DNA from: Pseudomonas sp. FeN3W | GTDB lineage: Bacteria; Pseudomonadota; Gammaproteobacteria; Pseudomonadales; Pseudomonadaceae | DNA: 64,000 nt | Direction of reading: 5' to 3' | Assembly (NCBI GenBank): GCA_030263805.2 | Contig: CP136010.1 | Location: forward strand, 4,727,001-4,791,000 | In this document: in pieces, positions 57,373 to 64,000 of the stretch | Layout: each line of letters starts with the position of its first letter | Numbering within the stretch: position 1 is the first letter of the stretch | Program-made: the position numbers and the translations under genes | Notes under the pieces: generated by a model | Told to the model about the DNA's origin: nothing | The model's database searches: none | What the model saw: only the letters and a program-made list of their open reading frames with translations

Positions 57373-57771
57373 ATGGATAAGCTGGAAAAACCGCTCGACG
57401 TCTGGCGTGAGGAGCTCTCCGATGAGCAGTTCCAGATCTGCCGTCTGGGCGCTACCGAGCGTCCCTTCACGGGTAAGTACAACGACACCAAGACGCCTGG
57501 CGTCTACCATTGCGCCTGCTGCGACGCGCCACTGTTCGATGCGGATGCGAAGTTCGATTCCGGCTGTGGCTGGCCCAGCTACTTCCAGCCGGTCAGTGAT
57601 ACCGCTATCGCCAGTCTGGATGATTTCAGTCACGGTATGCACCGGATCGAGGTCAGGTGCGCGCGCTGCGATGCTCACCTCGGCCATGTATTTCCCGATG
57701 GCCCACAACCGACCGGGTTGCGCTACTGCATCAATTCCGCCTCTCTCAACCTGAAGCCGCGCGAAGCCTGA
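57373..57771 (+). CDS. msrB: Peptide methionine-R-sulfoxide reductase
   Basis: Reduces methionine-R-sulfoxide in damaged proteins. ATG at 57373 follows GAGGAG and gives 132 residues. Zinc ligands are Cys47, Cys50, Cys96 and Cys99; the catalytic cysteine is Cys119 in RYCINSASL; Cys65 in SGCGWPS may resolve it. It leads a two-gene run with gpx, 26 bases apart, both antioxidant functions. Confidence 0.96.
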   Translation: MDKLEKPLDVWREELSDEQFQICRLGATERPFTGKYNDTKTPGVYHCACCDAPLFDADAKFDSGCGWPSYFQPVSDTAIASLDDFSHGMHRIEVRCARCDAHLGHVFPDGPQPTGLRYCINSASLNLKPREA

Positions 57772-57797
57772 GCATCGTCGGTTGCAAGGAGCTTCGC

Positions 57798-58280
57798 ATG
57801 CACGATCCATTGCTGGACATTCCCTGCGTCACCATCGAGGGCGAGCAGAAGAGCCTCGCGGACTTCGGTGCCAAGGTGCTGCTGGTGGTCAATACGGCCA
57901 GTCAGTGTGGTTTCACCCCGCAATACAAGGGGTTGGAAGCGTTGTGGCAGCGTTATGGCGAGCGTGGATTGGCGGTGCTCGGATTTCCCTGTAATCAGTT
58001 TGGTCGTCAGGAGCCGGATGGCGAGCAGGAAATCGCAGCTTTCTGCGAGCGCCGCTTTGGTGTCTCCTTCCCGCTGTTTGCCAAGGTCGACGTCAATGGT
58101 GGGGATGCTCATCCGCTGTTCATTGAGTTGAAGAAGCGCGCACCTGGACTGCTGGGTAGCAAGGCGATCAAGTGGAATTTCACCAAGTTCCTCGTCACTG
58201 ACCAGGGCAAGACGGTGAAGCGCTTTTCCTCACGTACCACGCCTGAGGCGCTGGCAGCGGAAATCGAAACATTGCTTTAA
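57798..58280 (+). CDS. gpx: Glutathione/thiol peroxidase, GPx family
   Basis: Reduces peroxides, using thioredoxin or glutathione. ATG at 57798 follows AAGGAG and gives 160 residues. The catalytic site is Cys37 (NTASQCGFTPQY) with Gln67, Trp126 and Asn127 (FPCNQFG, WNFTKFL) completing the tetrad. Cys65 in the second motif is the usual place for the resolving cysteine of thioredoxin-type members. A hairpin with T4 follows. Confidence 0.94.
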   Translation: MHDPLLDIPCVTIEGEQKSLADFGAKVLLVVNTASQCGFTPQYKGLEALWQRYGERGLAVLGFPCNQFGRQEPDGEQEIAAFCERRFGVSFPLFAKVDVNGGDAHPLFIELKKRAPGLLGSKAIKWNFTKFLVTDQGKTVKRFSSRTTPEALAAEIETLL

Positions 58281-58334
58281 CTGCTGCGTAAGGGCGGTTG
58301 CATTTGACCTGCCTGTTTGTCTGTTGTCGGGTCC

Positions 58335-58352
58335 GGCCCAGCCGGGCCTTTT
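58335..58352 (+). terminator. Short intrinsic terminator after gpx
   Basis: GGCCC-AGCC-GGGCC (58335-58348) followed by T4 and C. The stem is only 5 base pairs, so its strength is doubtful. Confidence 0.45.
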
Positions 58353-58368
58353 CCTATCTGGAGTCATC

Positions 58369-59259
58369 ATGGATGTGGAGTTGAAAGCCTTCCTGCAGCG
58401 TGCAGAGGGCGTATTGGCGCGTATCGAGCCGCTGCTGCCGAGCCAGCCACCGGTCATCGATTGGGATCGTACTTTTGCGGCGCGCTGGCAGCGCGATGCT
58501 CGCAGCGGCTTTCTGGCACCGCTGGAAGTCAGTCTGGAGCTGAGCCTGGCTGACTTGATCGGCATTGATCGCCAGCGTGATCTGCTGTCTGCCAATACTC
58601 GCCAGTTCGTCGATGGATTACCGGCCAACCATGTGCTGCTGTGGGGCGCCCGCGGCACCGGCAAATCATCACTGATTCGCGCGTTGCTGGCCGAATACGC
58701 CGCGGAGGGGCTGCGTCTGATCGAAATCGAGCGTGACCATCTGGCGGACCTGCCACGCGTCGTCGAGCAATTGTCAGGCTTGCGACAGGCATTCGTTCTG
58801 TTCTGTGACGACCTGTCGTTCGAGGCGGGAGAGGGCGACTATCGCGTGCTCAAGAGCGTGCTGGATGGCTCGCTGGAGCGCGCACCGGAGAACGTGCTGT
58901 TGTACGCCACGTCCAATCGCCGGCACCTGGTGCCGGAACGCCAGAGTGACAACGAGAACTGGCAGATGGTCGACGGTGAACTGCACCCGAACGAAGCGGT
59001 GGAAGACAAGATTGCGTTGTCCGACCGCTTCGGTTTGTGGCTGTCGTTCTATCCCTTTACCCAGCAGCACTACCTCAGTGTGGTACGCCACTGGATCGAT
59101 TCGTTGGCGCGTCAGGCCAATCTCGCTTTGGAGTGGAACGAAGCCTTGGAGAAGGATGCGATTCGTTGGGCCACCGGGCGCGGCAATCGCAACGGTCGCT
59201 GCGCCTACCAGTACGCGCGGCAGTGGGTGGGTAAGCGACTGCTCGAAGCGCGAGGCTGA
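58369..59259 (+). CDS. DUF815 AAA-type ATPase
   Basis: A 296-residue cytoplasmic ATPase with P-loop WGARGTGKSSL near 88-98, FVLFCDDLSFEAGEGDY (Walker B-like) near 142, and sensor-like LLYATSNRRHL near 178. DUF815 proteins are widespread, with no settled role. ATG at 58369 follows GGAG; a longer reading from 58324 overlaps the hairpin. It is convergent with the GST gene; a strong hairpin lies between them. Confidence 0.9.
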   Translation: MDVELKAFLQRAEGVLARIEPLLPSQPPVIDWDRTFAARWQRDARSGFLAPLEVSLELSLADLIGIDRQRDLLSANTRQFVDGLPANHVLLWGARGTGKSSLIRALLAEYAAEGLRLIEIERDHLADLPRVVEQLSGLRQAFVLFCDDLSFEAGEGDYRVLKSVLDGSLERAPENVLLYATSNRRHLVPERQSDNENWQMVDGELHPNEAVEDKIALSDRFGLWLSFYPFTQQHYLSVVRHWIDSLARQANLALEWNEALEKDAIRWATGRGNRNGRCAYQYARQWVGKRLLEARG

Positions 59260-59264
59260 AGGCG

Positions 59265-59290
59265 GCCCGCTGCGTTACCTCGCAGCGGGC
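59265..59290. terminator. Perfect 10-bp hairpin between convergent genes
   Basis: GCCCGCTGCG and CGCAGCGGGC flank a 6-base loop. There is no T tract on either strand, so it may act as a shared RNA end or processing signal. Confidence 0.55.
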
Positions 59291-59301
59291 ATGATCGGAA
59301 T

Positions 59302-59979
59302 TCAGGCGGTAGCGGCCTTGCCCATTTCCTTGAGCTTGGCGTTCATACGCTGCTCGTCCGGCAGCACGCTCGCGACCGATGGCAGTGCCAGCATGCGTGC
59401 ATGATGTGCTGCCAGGCCTGGCCAGCGTTGCGCATCGAGCTGCTCGCCACCGTGCGCCATGTTGATGAGTTGGCAGGCGACGGCGATGTCCGCCATCGAC
59501 AGTTGGTTGCCGACGAAGAACTCCCGCTGGCCGAGTTGCTGCTCAAGGTAATCGAAGTGCGGCGGTAGCTTCTGTTGCAGTGCGGCTTGCACCGCCTCTT
59601 CATTGCATGCTTGACCGGCGGTCGGCTTGAGGATGCGGTTGCGGAAAACGGTAAAGGTGGTCAGTGGCGCCAACTCGTAGTCTGCATACTTCTCCAGCCA
59701 GCGGACCCGCCCGCGTTCCTGCGCGTTGCAGCCGTAAAGGGCAGGCGTATCGGGATAGGCCTCCTCGAGGTACTGGCAGATCACGCTGGAGTCGGCGAGG
59801 GTGCAGTCACCGTCCTTGAGCGCGGGGATGCGCCCCAGTGGATTGATGGCCAGGTACCACTGCGGAGGCGTGAAGGGCATGACTGTCTCCAGCTGATACT
59901 CGAGCTCCTTCTGCTTGAGACACAGTCGCACCTTGCGTACGAACGGGGAGAGGGGGACGCCATACACGGTCAAGGTCAT
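59302..59979 (-). CDS. Glutathione S-transferase family protein
   Basis: A 225-residue GST. The N-terminal thioredoxin-like domain has PLSPFVRKVR (likely active-site Ser near 11), NPLGRIPAL with the cis-Pro near 55, and ADSSVICQYLEE near 62. The helical C-terminal domain has LSMADIAVACQL near 160. The substrate is unknown. It sits with the msrB/gpx stress group. Confidence 0.9.
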   Translation of the reverse strand: MTLTVYGVPLSPFVRKVRLCLKQKELEYQLETVMPFTPPQWYLAINPLGRIPALKDGDCTLADSSVICQYLEEAYPDTPALYGCNAQERGRVRWLEKYADYELAPLTTFTVFRNRILKPTAGQACNEEAVQAALQQKLPPHFDYLEQQLGQREFFVGNQLSMADIAVACQLINMAHGGEQLDAQRWPGLAAHHARMLALPSVASVLPDEQRMNAKLKEMGKAATA

Positions 59980-60015
59980 GGAATTTCTCCGTAGCAGATC
60001 AGGGCTGATGAGCCA

Positions 60016-60783
60016 TCAATAGACGTTGTTTTTCTTCCAGAGATCTTCGTCATCGAAGGTCTTCATGCCTTCGGTGAGTTCATTTGGCTCGTCTGTCTTG
60101 GGCACCTCGTTCCTCAGTACCAGAGCGTCGGCGTGTGCGAGGAGGGCTTCCAGCTGTTTGAGTTGGTTCTGGTACGGCGCGGGTGCAGGCTGACGGCGAA
60201 TATGCTGAATGCCCCGTTCGAACGCCAGGCGTGCGCGTTGCGGCTGGTTCTGTTGCAGCGCAAGCTTGCCCAGGCCGGTAAAGAATTCGATGTGCAGGAT
60301 AGCCAACATCCGTTGGATGTCCTGCACCCAGCGTTTGGCTTCGGCTTGATCGAGCAGGCCATCCTTGGTGGCGCGAACGATCTGGGCGTGGAGATCCTCG
60401 AGCATGAAACGGCTTTCCTTGGCTTGCGCTTCCGTCACGATCTGCCGCGGTGCATTGCGCACCTCGATCGCTTCGCCCTTGGCGAGTTCGGCCTGCAGCG
60501 TCTGCATTCGTCCGCCCAGTTTGTCGTTGCCCTTGTCCAATGGCCGCAAGCGTTCGCTGAGTGCGAGTTCGATGCGTGTCAGTAACAGCTTCAGCGCAGG
60601 AGTCATCATCTGTCCCGGGAGCCCGTCGGACAGCTCGGCGCAACGGCGGCAACGGTCAGTGAGGTCAGCCCGTTTACGGGCTTTTTCCAGATTGCCTTTT
60701 TCGACGATCTGAATGGTGTAGACGATGCCAACCAGCAGAAACACACCGGCCAGGATCAATCCAGTGATCATTAGTGGAGACAC
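60016..60783 (-). CDS. Single-helix membrane protein of unknown function with helical repeats
   Basis: A 255-residue protein with an N-terminal membrane helix (about 6-28, TGLILAGVFLLVGIVYTIQIV) and a cytoplasmic helical body (Cys/Arg-rich around 38-50, then coiled-coil and TPR-like helices near 150-215). The tail is acidic. GTG at 60783 (MSPLMITG) lies 9 bases after GAGG; an internal ATG at 60771 lacks a ribosome site. Upstream in-frame sequence to 60999 has no coding support. No domain is recognised; it lies between the GST gene and the tRNA pair. Confidence 0.75.
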   Translation of the reverse strand: MSPLMITGLILAGVFLLVGIVYTIQIVEKGNLEKARKRADLTDRCRRCAELSDGLPGQMMTPALKLLLTRIELALSERLRPLDKGNDKLGGRMQTLQAELAKGEAIEVRNAPRQIVTEAQAKESRFMLEDLHAQIVRATKDGLLDQAEAKRWVQDIQRMLAILHIEFFTGLGKLALQQNQPQRARLAFERGIQHIRRQPAPAPYQNQLKQLEALLAHADALVLRNEVPKTDEPNELTEGMKTFDDEDLWKKNNVY

Positions 60784-60898
60784 TTGACTGCACCTCTTGG
60801 GCCGCTGGTTTTTCGCTTGAGTGTAGTGGCTTGATGATGTGGCCGATAGTTCTACGTGTTGCTTGGATATGGCCTTCAAATTTTTTTTGAAACTATGC

Positions 60899-60927
60899 TT
60901 GACGACTCCCGAGGGGCTCCATAGAAT
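60899..60927 (+). promoter_or_regulatory. Sigma-70 promoter of the tRNA pair
   Basis: TTGACG (60899-60904), a 17-base spacer and TAGAAT (60922-60927). A GC-rich discriminator (GCGCGCC) follows, as in stringently controlled stable-RNA promoters, and an A/T stretch with TTCAAA/TTTGAA lies upstream. Confidence 0.85.
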
Positions 60928-61000
60928 GCGCGCCACTTGCAGCGTGAAGCACCAAACAGAGCGCTGCAAGCCGGAATGAAGCTTGTGGTTTCCGGGCAAC

Positions 61001-61076
61001 GTCCCCTTCGTCTAGTGGCCTAGGACACCGCCCTTTCACGGCGGTAACAGGGGTTCGAGTCCCCTAGGGGACGCCA
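61001..61076 (+). tRNA. tRNA-Glu (TTC)
   Basis: 76 bases with an encoded CCA end. Acceptor GTCCCCT/AGGGGAC, anticodon stem CCGCC/GGCGG with loop CTTTCAC giving anticodon TTC, and the T arm GGGTTCGAGTCCC are all intact. Confidence 0.97.
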
Positions 61077-61091
61077 TTTTGTTGTAGATAA

Positions 61092-61167
<76 letters not shown>

Positions 61168-61207
61168 AATTCTCTTCGGTTGCCTTTTCCAAGGTGATCG
61201 AAGAAAG

Positions 61208-61235
61208 AAAAAAGCGACCTAAGGGTCGCTTTTTT
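61208..61235 (+). terminator. Intrinsic terminator of the tRNA operon
   Basis: AAAAAAGCGACC-TAAG-GGTCGCTTTTTT, a perfect 12-base-pair stem ending in T6. With A6 before the stem it also works in the minus direction, for example for the repressor gene ending at 61390. Confidence 0.9.
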
Positions 61236-61389
61236 CGTTTCTACCGTATCCCTTTCAGACACCGGTGCCTGGTCATCTCAGCGCCTGCCTGGTTTGCGAT
61301 GCGCTGGCGCTGCCAATTCGCGCAAACCTGGCTATTTATCGCTTCGCATGGCGAAGGGCGCCGAAGGCGCTCAAGGTGGTGGTGTATCC

Positions 61390-61680
61390 TCAGGTGTACT
61401 TGGTGAAGATGCTGCGTACCCGTTCCAGGGTCTCGCCGGTATCTTGCGTCTGGTCGTGCAATGCCTCTTCGATCAGGCAGGTCAGCATCAGTCGGTAGGC
61501 TTTGTCCAATGCGCTGCGAGCGGCGGAAAACTGTTGGGCGATGGCTTCGCAGTCTTCACCTCTCTTGATCATTGCCTGGATGCCGCGTACCTGTCCCTCT
61601 ACTCTCGCCAAGCGTTTCAGCATGGCCTGTTGCTGGGCCTGCATCTCTGCGGATTCGACGGGGATGGTCTGGTCATTCAT
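61390..61680 (-). CDS. CsoR-family (DUF156) transcriptional repressor with unusual cysteine pattern
   Basis: A 96-residue helical repressor; start at 61680 follows GAGGTAGCCGC. The family core KRLARVEGQVRGIQAMIKRGEDC is clear, and Cys44 occupies the first ligand position (Cys36 in M. tuberculosis CsoR). The canonical copper His (25 residues later) is Leu69, and the second Cys (29 later) is Ala73; instead Cys68 is present. It is therefore not a standard Cu(I) or Ni sensor, and a thiol (persulfide or electrophile) sensor is plausible. It is divergent from a BigR-like repressor and sulfur-transport genes. Confidence 0.85.
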   Translation of the reverse strand: MNDQTIPVESAEMQAQQQAMLKRLARVEGQVRGIQAMIKRGEDCEAIAQQFSAARSALDKAYRLMLTCLIEEALHDQTQDTGETLERVRSIFTKYT

Positions 61681-61742
61681 GCGGCTACCTCGACATGACT
61701 GGAAGAAGAGCCTGCGATGCTCTGATCGCGGACGTGGCTCAT

Positions 61743-61758
61743 ATACGGGTAGGGGCAT
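61743..61758. promoter_or_regulatory. Candidate CsoR-family operator
   Basis: ATACGGGTAGGGGCAT has a central G tract flanked by near-symmetric ATAC/GCAT ends, like operators bound by CsoR/RcnR/CstR proteins. It lies 63 bases before the CsoR-family gene, in the divergent gap. Confidence 0.35.
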
Positions 61759-61809
61759 GCTAGCGATGCCGCTGCCGGCGGCCAACTTCTTTCGGCTGGG
61801 GCTTGCCTT

Positions 61810-61833
61810 ACAATATATAAAAAAATATATTGT
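61810..61833. promoter_or_regulatory. AT-rich palindromic operator upstream of the ArsR-family gene
   Basis: ACAATATAT-N6-ATATATTGT is a perfect 9-base inverted repeat separated by six A residues, 28 bases before the ArsR-type gene. Its AT-rich palindromic form is what BigR-type repressors bind, and it would overlap a -10 region. Confidence 0.65.
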
Positions 61834-61861
61834 TTTCGTCTTAATCGTTTGATCGCTGCCC

Positions 61862-62179
61862 ATGACTCCTGATCTGGATATCGAGCAACTGCGCGCCAAT
61901 GCGGCGTCCGCGGGTGCTTTGCTGAAGGCTTTAGCCAACCCTGACCGCTTGCTGTTGCTTTGCCAGCTGTCGCAGGGCGAACGCAACGTTTCCGAGCTGG
62001 AACAGCTGCTGGGTATTCAGCAGCCGACGCTCTCGCAGCAACTCGCCGTATTGCGCCGGGAGGGACTCGTCGCCACACGCCGGGAAGGCAAGCAGGTCTA
62101 CTACCGGATCAGCAGCGCCGAGGCGCTGGCGGTGATCACGACGCTTTATCAGCTGTTCTGCGAAGGGGAGCAGCAATGA
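61862..62179 (+). CDS. ArsR-family repressor with BigR/SqrR-type cysteine pair
   Basis: A 105-residue winged-helix repressor. The recognition helix is GIQQPTLSQQLAVLRREGL near 51-69. Cys34 and Cys100 are 66 residues apart, the same spacing as the persulfide-sensing pair of BigR and SqrR (42/108 and 41/107). The usual ArsR metal-binding motif ELCVCDL is absent (NVSELEQLLG instead). Its stop overlaps the following YeeE/YedE gene by 4 bases, so it probably represses its own operon of sulfur transport genes. The ribosome site is weak. Confidence 0.88.
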   Translation: MTPDLDIEQLRANAASAGALLKALANPDRLLLLCQLSQGERNVSELEQLLGIQQPTLSQQLAVLRREGLVATRREGKQVYYRISSAEALAVITTLYQLFCEGEQQ

Positions 62180-62610
62180 CCATCGATTGGATCAACTTCA
62201 CACCTTGGACGGCGTTGGTCGGTGGTGTCCTCATCGGCGCCGCGGCCAGCTTGTTCGTCTTGCTCAATGGCCGAATCGCCGGGATCAGCGGCCTGCTCGC
62301 CAGTCTGGTGGAGTCGAAGGCCGAGGGGCGAAGTGAAAAACTGCTGTTTCTGCTCGGCATCCTGTTTGCGCCGCTCCTATGGATGCTGCTCGGTAGCCTT
62401 CCGGCAATGGAGTTCCAAGCCAACTGGGTCGGGTTGCTGATGGCCGGGCTACTGGTCGGCGTCGGTACTCGCTATGGCTCCGGTTGCACCAGTGGTCATG
62501 GGGTCTGCGGGATTTCGCGCCTGTCGCCACGCTCAATCGTCGCCACCCTGGCATTCATGGCCGCCGGCTTAGTCACGGTCTATGTGCTGCGCCATCTGCT
62601 GGGAGGCTGA
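62176..62610 (+). CDS. YeeE/YedE family membrane protein (first)
   Basis: A 144-residue, four-helix inner-membrane protein with the family signature GTRYGSGCTSGHGVCGISRLSPRS near 97-120 (Cys104 and Cys111). YeeE/YedE proteins move thiosulfate or persulfide-type sulfur; short ones occur in pairs (PmpA/PmpB type). ATG at 62176 overlaps the repressor stop. Together with the next gene it makes up a two-part transporter. Confidence 0.9.
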   Translation: MTIDWINFTPWTALVGGVLIGAAASLFVLLNGRIAGISGLLASLVESKAEGRSEKLLFLLGILFAPLLWMLLGSLPAMEFQANWVGLLMAGLLVGVGTRYGSGCTSGHGVCGISRLSPRSIVATLAFMAAGLVTVYVLRHLLGG

Positions 62611-62612
62611 AC

Positions 62613-63032
62613 ATGCGCAAATTCACGTCGTTTGTTGCCGGTCTGCTGTTTGGGTTGGGGTTGCTGCTTTCCGGAATGGCCAACCCGGCCAAGGTCATCG
62701 GCTTCCTCGATCTGGCGGGCGCCTGGGATCCCTCGTTGGCGCTGGTGATGGTCGGTGCCATCGCCACGGCGCTGATGCCTTTCAACTGGGCGAGGAAGCA
62801 CGAGCGCTCGCTGCTGGATGCGCCGATGCAGCTGCCGATCAAGCGCGAACTGGATGGCCGGCTGATCGGTGGCAGCCTGCTGTTCGGGGTGGGCTGGGGA
62901 ATTGCCGGCATCTGTCCGGGCCCGGCCATCGCCATGCTGCTCGGCGGGCACTGGCAGGTCGTGCTTTTCGTTCTCGCCATGCTTGGCGGAATGCTGTTGT
63001 TCTCCGCGCTGGAACGCCGGCGCGCTTGCTGA
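62613..63032 (+). CDS. YeeE/YedE family membrane protein (second)
   Basis: A 139-residue partner of the preceding protein, with about four helices. The conserved sulfur-channel motif is GVGWGIAGICPGPA near 92-105, including Cys101; the N-terminal FGLGLLLSGMANPAKVIGFLDL is also typical. It begins 2 bases after the first YeeE/YedE gene. Confidence 0.9.
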   Translation: MRKFTSFVAGLLFGLGLLLSGMANPAKVIGFLDLAGAWDPSLALVMVGAIATALMPFNWARKHERSLLDAPMQLPIKRELDGRLIGGSLLFGVGWGIAGICPGPAIAMLLGGHWQVVLFVLAMLGGMLLFSALERRRAC

Positions 63033-63045
63033 CCGGGAGGTCTTT

Positions 63046-63246
63046 ATGAAAGCCAACGTTGGAACCATTGATCGGGCCTTGCGCATCGTTGTCGGCCTGG
63101 TGCTTATCGGCCTGAGTCTGGGCGGCGTGATCGGTGCCTGGGGCTGGATCGGTCTGTTGCCGCTGGCCACTGGCATCTTCCGCTTCTGCCCGGCATATAC
63201 ACTGCTCGGTATCAAGACTTGCAAGGCGTGCGATTCCAAGCCCTGA
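63046..63246 (+). CDS. DUF2892 small membrane protein
   Basis: A 66-residue protein behind GGGAGG, with two membrane helices and a conserved GTIDRALRIVVGLVLIGL start (residues 6-23). The ending IFRFCPAYTLLGIKTCKAC holds three cysteines. DUF2892 also occurs as the membrane part of YgaP-type rhodaneses, which fits the neighbouring rhodanese gene. Last gene of the operon. Confidence 0.88.
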   Translation: MKANVGTIDRALRIVVGLVLIGLSLGGVIGAWGWIGLLPLATGIFRFCPAYTLLGIKTCKACDSKP

Positions 63247-63267
63247 GATTCCCGGAAGCGAAATAAC

Positions 63268-63296
63268 AAAAGGCCGACATCGATGTCGGCCTTTTT
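63268..63296. terminator. Bidirectional terminator after the DUF2892 gene
   Basis: A perfect palindrome whose arms AAAAGGCCGACAT and ATGTCGGCCTTTT surround CG, followed by a further T on the plus strand and mirrored on the minus strand. It serves both the sulfur operon and the convergent rhodanese gene. Confidence 0.9.
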
Positions 63297-63317
63297 CGTC
63301 TGCGCGGTGCGATCCGG

Positions 63318-63698
63318 CTATTCGAAGCTGGGCAGGCTCGGTTTCACGACAGGTTTGTTCGCGCCGACCCAGGCATCGAACCCGCCGGCAATCGACTTGA
63401 CGTGCAGATAGCCCATCTCCTGCAGCGCCGCTGCGGACAGCGCGGCGCGACCACTGGTCTTGCAATAGAGCACGATGTTTATGTCCCGCGCCGCGAGTTC
63501 CGGCGTGCCGCTGAGCTTGAACTCCAGCAGCCCACGCGGAATGTTGAGGGCACCGGCGATATGGCCTTCACGAAACTCATCCGCCTCGCGTACGTCGATC
63601 AGCGCGTCCGCAGCCTGGATCGCGGCGTCGGCATCCGCGACCGCGACTTCCTGTATATGGGCCCGGGCCTGCTCGACGAGGTCATGTGCGTTCTTCAT
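63318..63698 (-). CDS. Cytoplasmic rhodanese-like sulfurtransferase
   Basis: A 126-residue single rhodanese domain with active-site Cys79 in the loop LYCKTSGRA and the upstream LIDVREADEFREGHIAGALNIP signature near 33-54. There is no signal peptide. The start overlaps the stop of the upstream STAS/SulP-type gene (ATGA). With the YeeE/YedE pair and the two thiol-type repressors it forms a sulfur-handling locus. Confidence 0.92.
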   Translation of the reverse strand: MKNAHDLVEQARAHIQEVAVADADAAIQAADALIDVREADEFREGHIAGALNIPRGLLEFKLSGTPELAARDINIVLYCKTSGRAALSAAALQEMGYLHVKSIAGGFDAWVGANKPVVKPSLPSFE

Positions 63699-64000
63699 CC
63701 TGCGTTCTCCTTGATGGTGCCAAAGCGTTCACGCTGCCGTTCACGAGCGTGGAGGGTGGTGTCCGGGTCCAGTGCGAGCAGCGCTTCGTACTGGCTGATG
63801 AAAACCTGACCGCCGAAATGCTCTAGGAAATCGGTGTTCCGTAACCGGTCCATCACCGGCCCCTTGACCTCGGAAAGGTGGAGCTGGATGCCTGCCGTGT
63901 GCAGGCGCGCCGTGATGGCCTCGAGACTTTCCAGGGCGCTGGCATCGATCAGGTTCACACCGGGGCACATCAGCACCAGGTGCTCGGCCTGCGGATGGCG
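63695..64000 (-). CDS. C-terminal STAS domain of a SulP-type sulfate/anion permease, 5' end off the window
   Basis: 102 codons are visible, open to the right edge. The STAS fold is seen in LVLMCPGVNLIDASALESLEAI, and HLSEVKGPVMDRLRNTDFLEHFGG is typical of SulP permeases. The membrane domain would lie beyond 64000. Translation is coupled to the rhodanese gene, suggesting linked sulfate or other anion uptake and sulfur transfer. A stand-alone STAS protein cannot be fully excluded. Confidence 0.8.
   Translation of the reverse strand, partial: RHPQAEHLVLMCPGVNLIDASALESLEAITARLHTAGIQLHLSEVKGPVMDRLRNTDFLEHFGGQVFISQYEALLALDPDTTLHARERQRERFGTIKENAG

Noticed and set aside
60784..60999. Longer start for the single-helix membrane protein
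   Set aside because: The extension crosses the tRNA promoter on the other strand and has no ribosome site; GTG 60783 does.

Overview
The window reads as a high-GC gammaproteobacterial chromosome from the Pseudomonas/Stutzerimonas group, most like the P. stutzeri complex. This rests on the protein sequences (FleQ, FleN, FlhF, CheY, CheA, HtpX), on Pseudomonas-specific regulators (FleQ/FleS/FleR, FleN, MotC/MotD, ParC/ParP) and on gene order. No phage or insertion sequence is seen. Two genes run off the window: a GGDEF/EAL protein at the left edge and a STAS/SulP-type protein at the right edge.

Layout. 1-7.5 kb: a membrane c-di-GMP enzyme (3' end missing), DUF2897, pyrF, two oxidoreductases, a 764-bp element built of two inverted copies of a hairpin-rich repeat, and a BenE-type transporter. 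7.6-40.4 kb: a nearly continuous flagellar and chemotaxis locus. It runs fliEFGHIJ, a phospho-switch module (STAS protein, REC-phosphatase-kinase fusion, Hpt), fliK, fliLMNOPQR-flhB, a reversed sodC, then flhA-flhF-fleN-fliA-cheYZAB-motCD-parC-parP-cheW-DUF2802, a periplasmic rhodanese, and a minus-strand pair of a second FliK-like protein and a FlhB-tail homologue. 40.5-48 kb: the System I cytochrome c maturation operon ccmABCDEFGHI plus a proline-rich lipoprotein. 48-53.1 kb: fliT and the flagellar master regulators fleQ, fleS and fleR, here placed after ccm and away from fliE. 53.1-60.8 kb: a stress and redox neighbourhood (tpm, DUF2959 lipoprotein, htpX, alaA-like aminotransferase, msrB, gpx, DUF815 ATPase, GST). 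61 kb: tRNA-Glu and tRNA-Gly. 61.4-64 kb: a sulfur locus with two divergent thiol-type repressors (CsoR family and BigR/SqrR-like ArsR family), two YeeE/YedE membrane proteins, DUF2892, a rhodanese and a STAS/SulP fragment.

How it works together. Sigma-54 promoters (GG-N10-GC) precede fliE, fliK, fliL, flhA and fleS, as expected for FleQ- or FleR-driven early and middle flagellar classes. Sigma-28 promoters precede fliT and parP, as expected for FliA-driven late genes. FlhF and FleN set flagellar position and number, the Fli/Flh proteins build the basal body and export gate, Che proteins signal to FliM/FliN, MotCD is a stator, and ParC/ParP place the chemoreceptor arrays.

The points most worth a second look are the divergent two-sensor sulfur locus, the three-fold acidic docking-like motif in CheA that resembles the CheZ tail and the FliM and FliN N-termini, the paired repeat with co-varying hairpins, a possible attenuator ahead of ccmA, and the extra FliK/FlhB-like pair.
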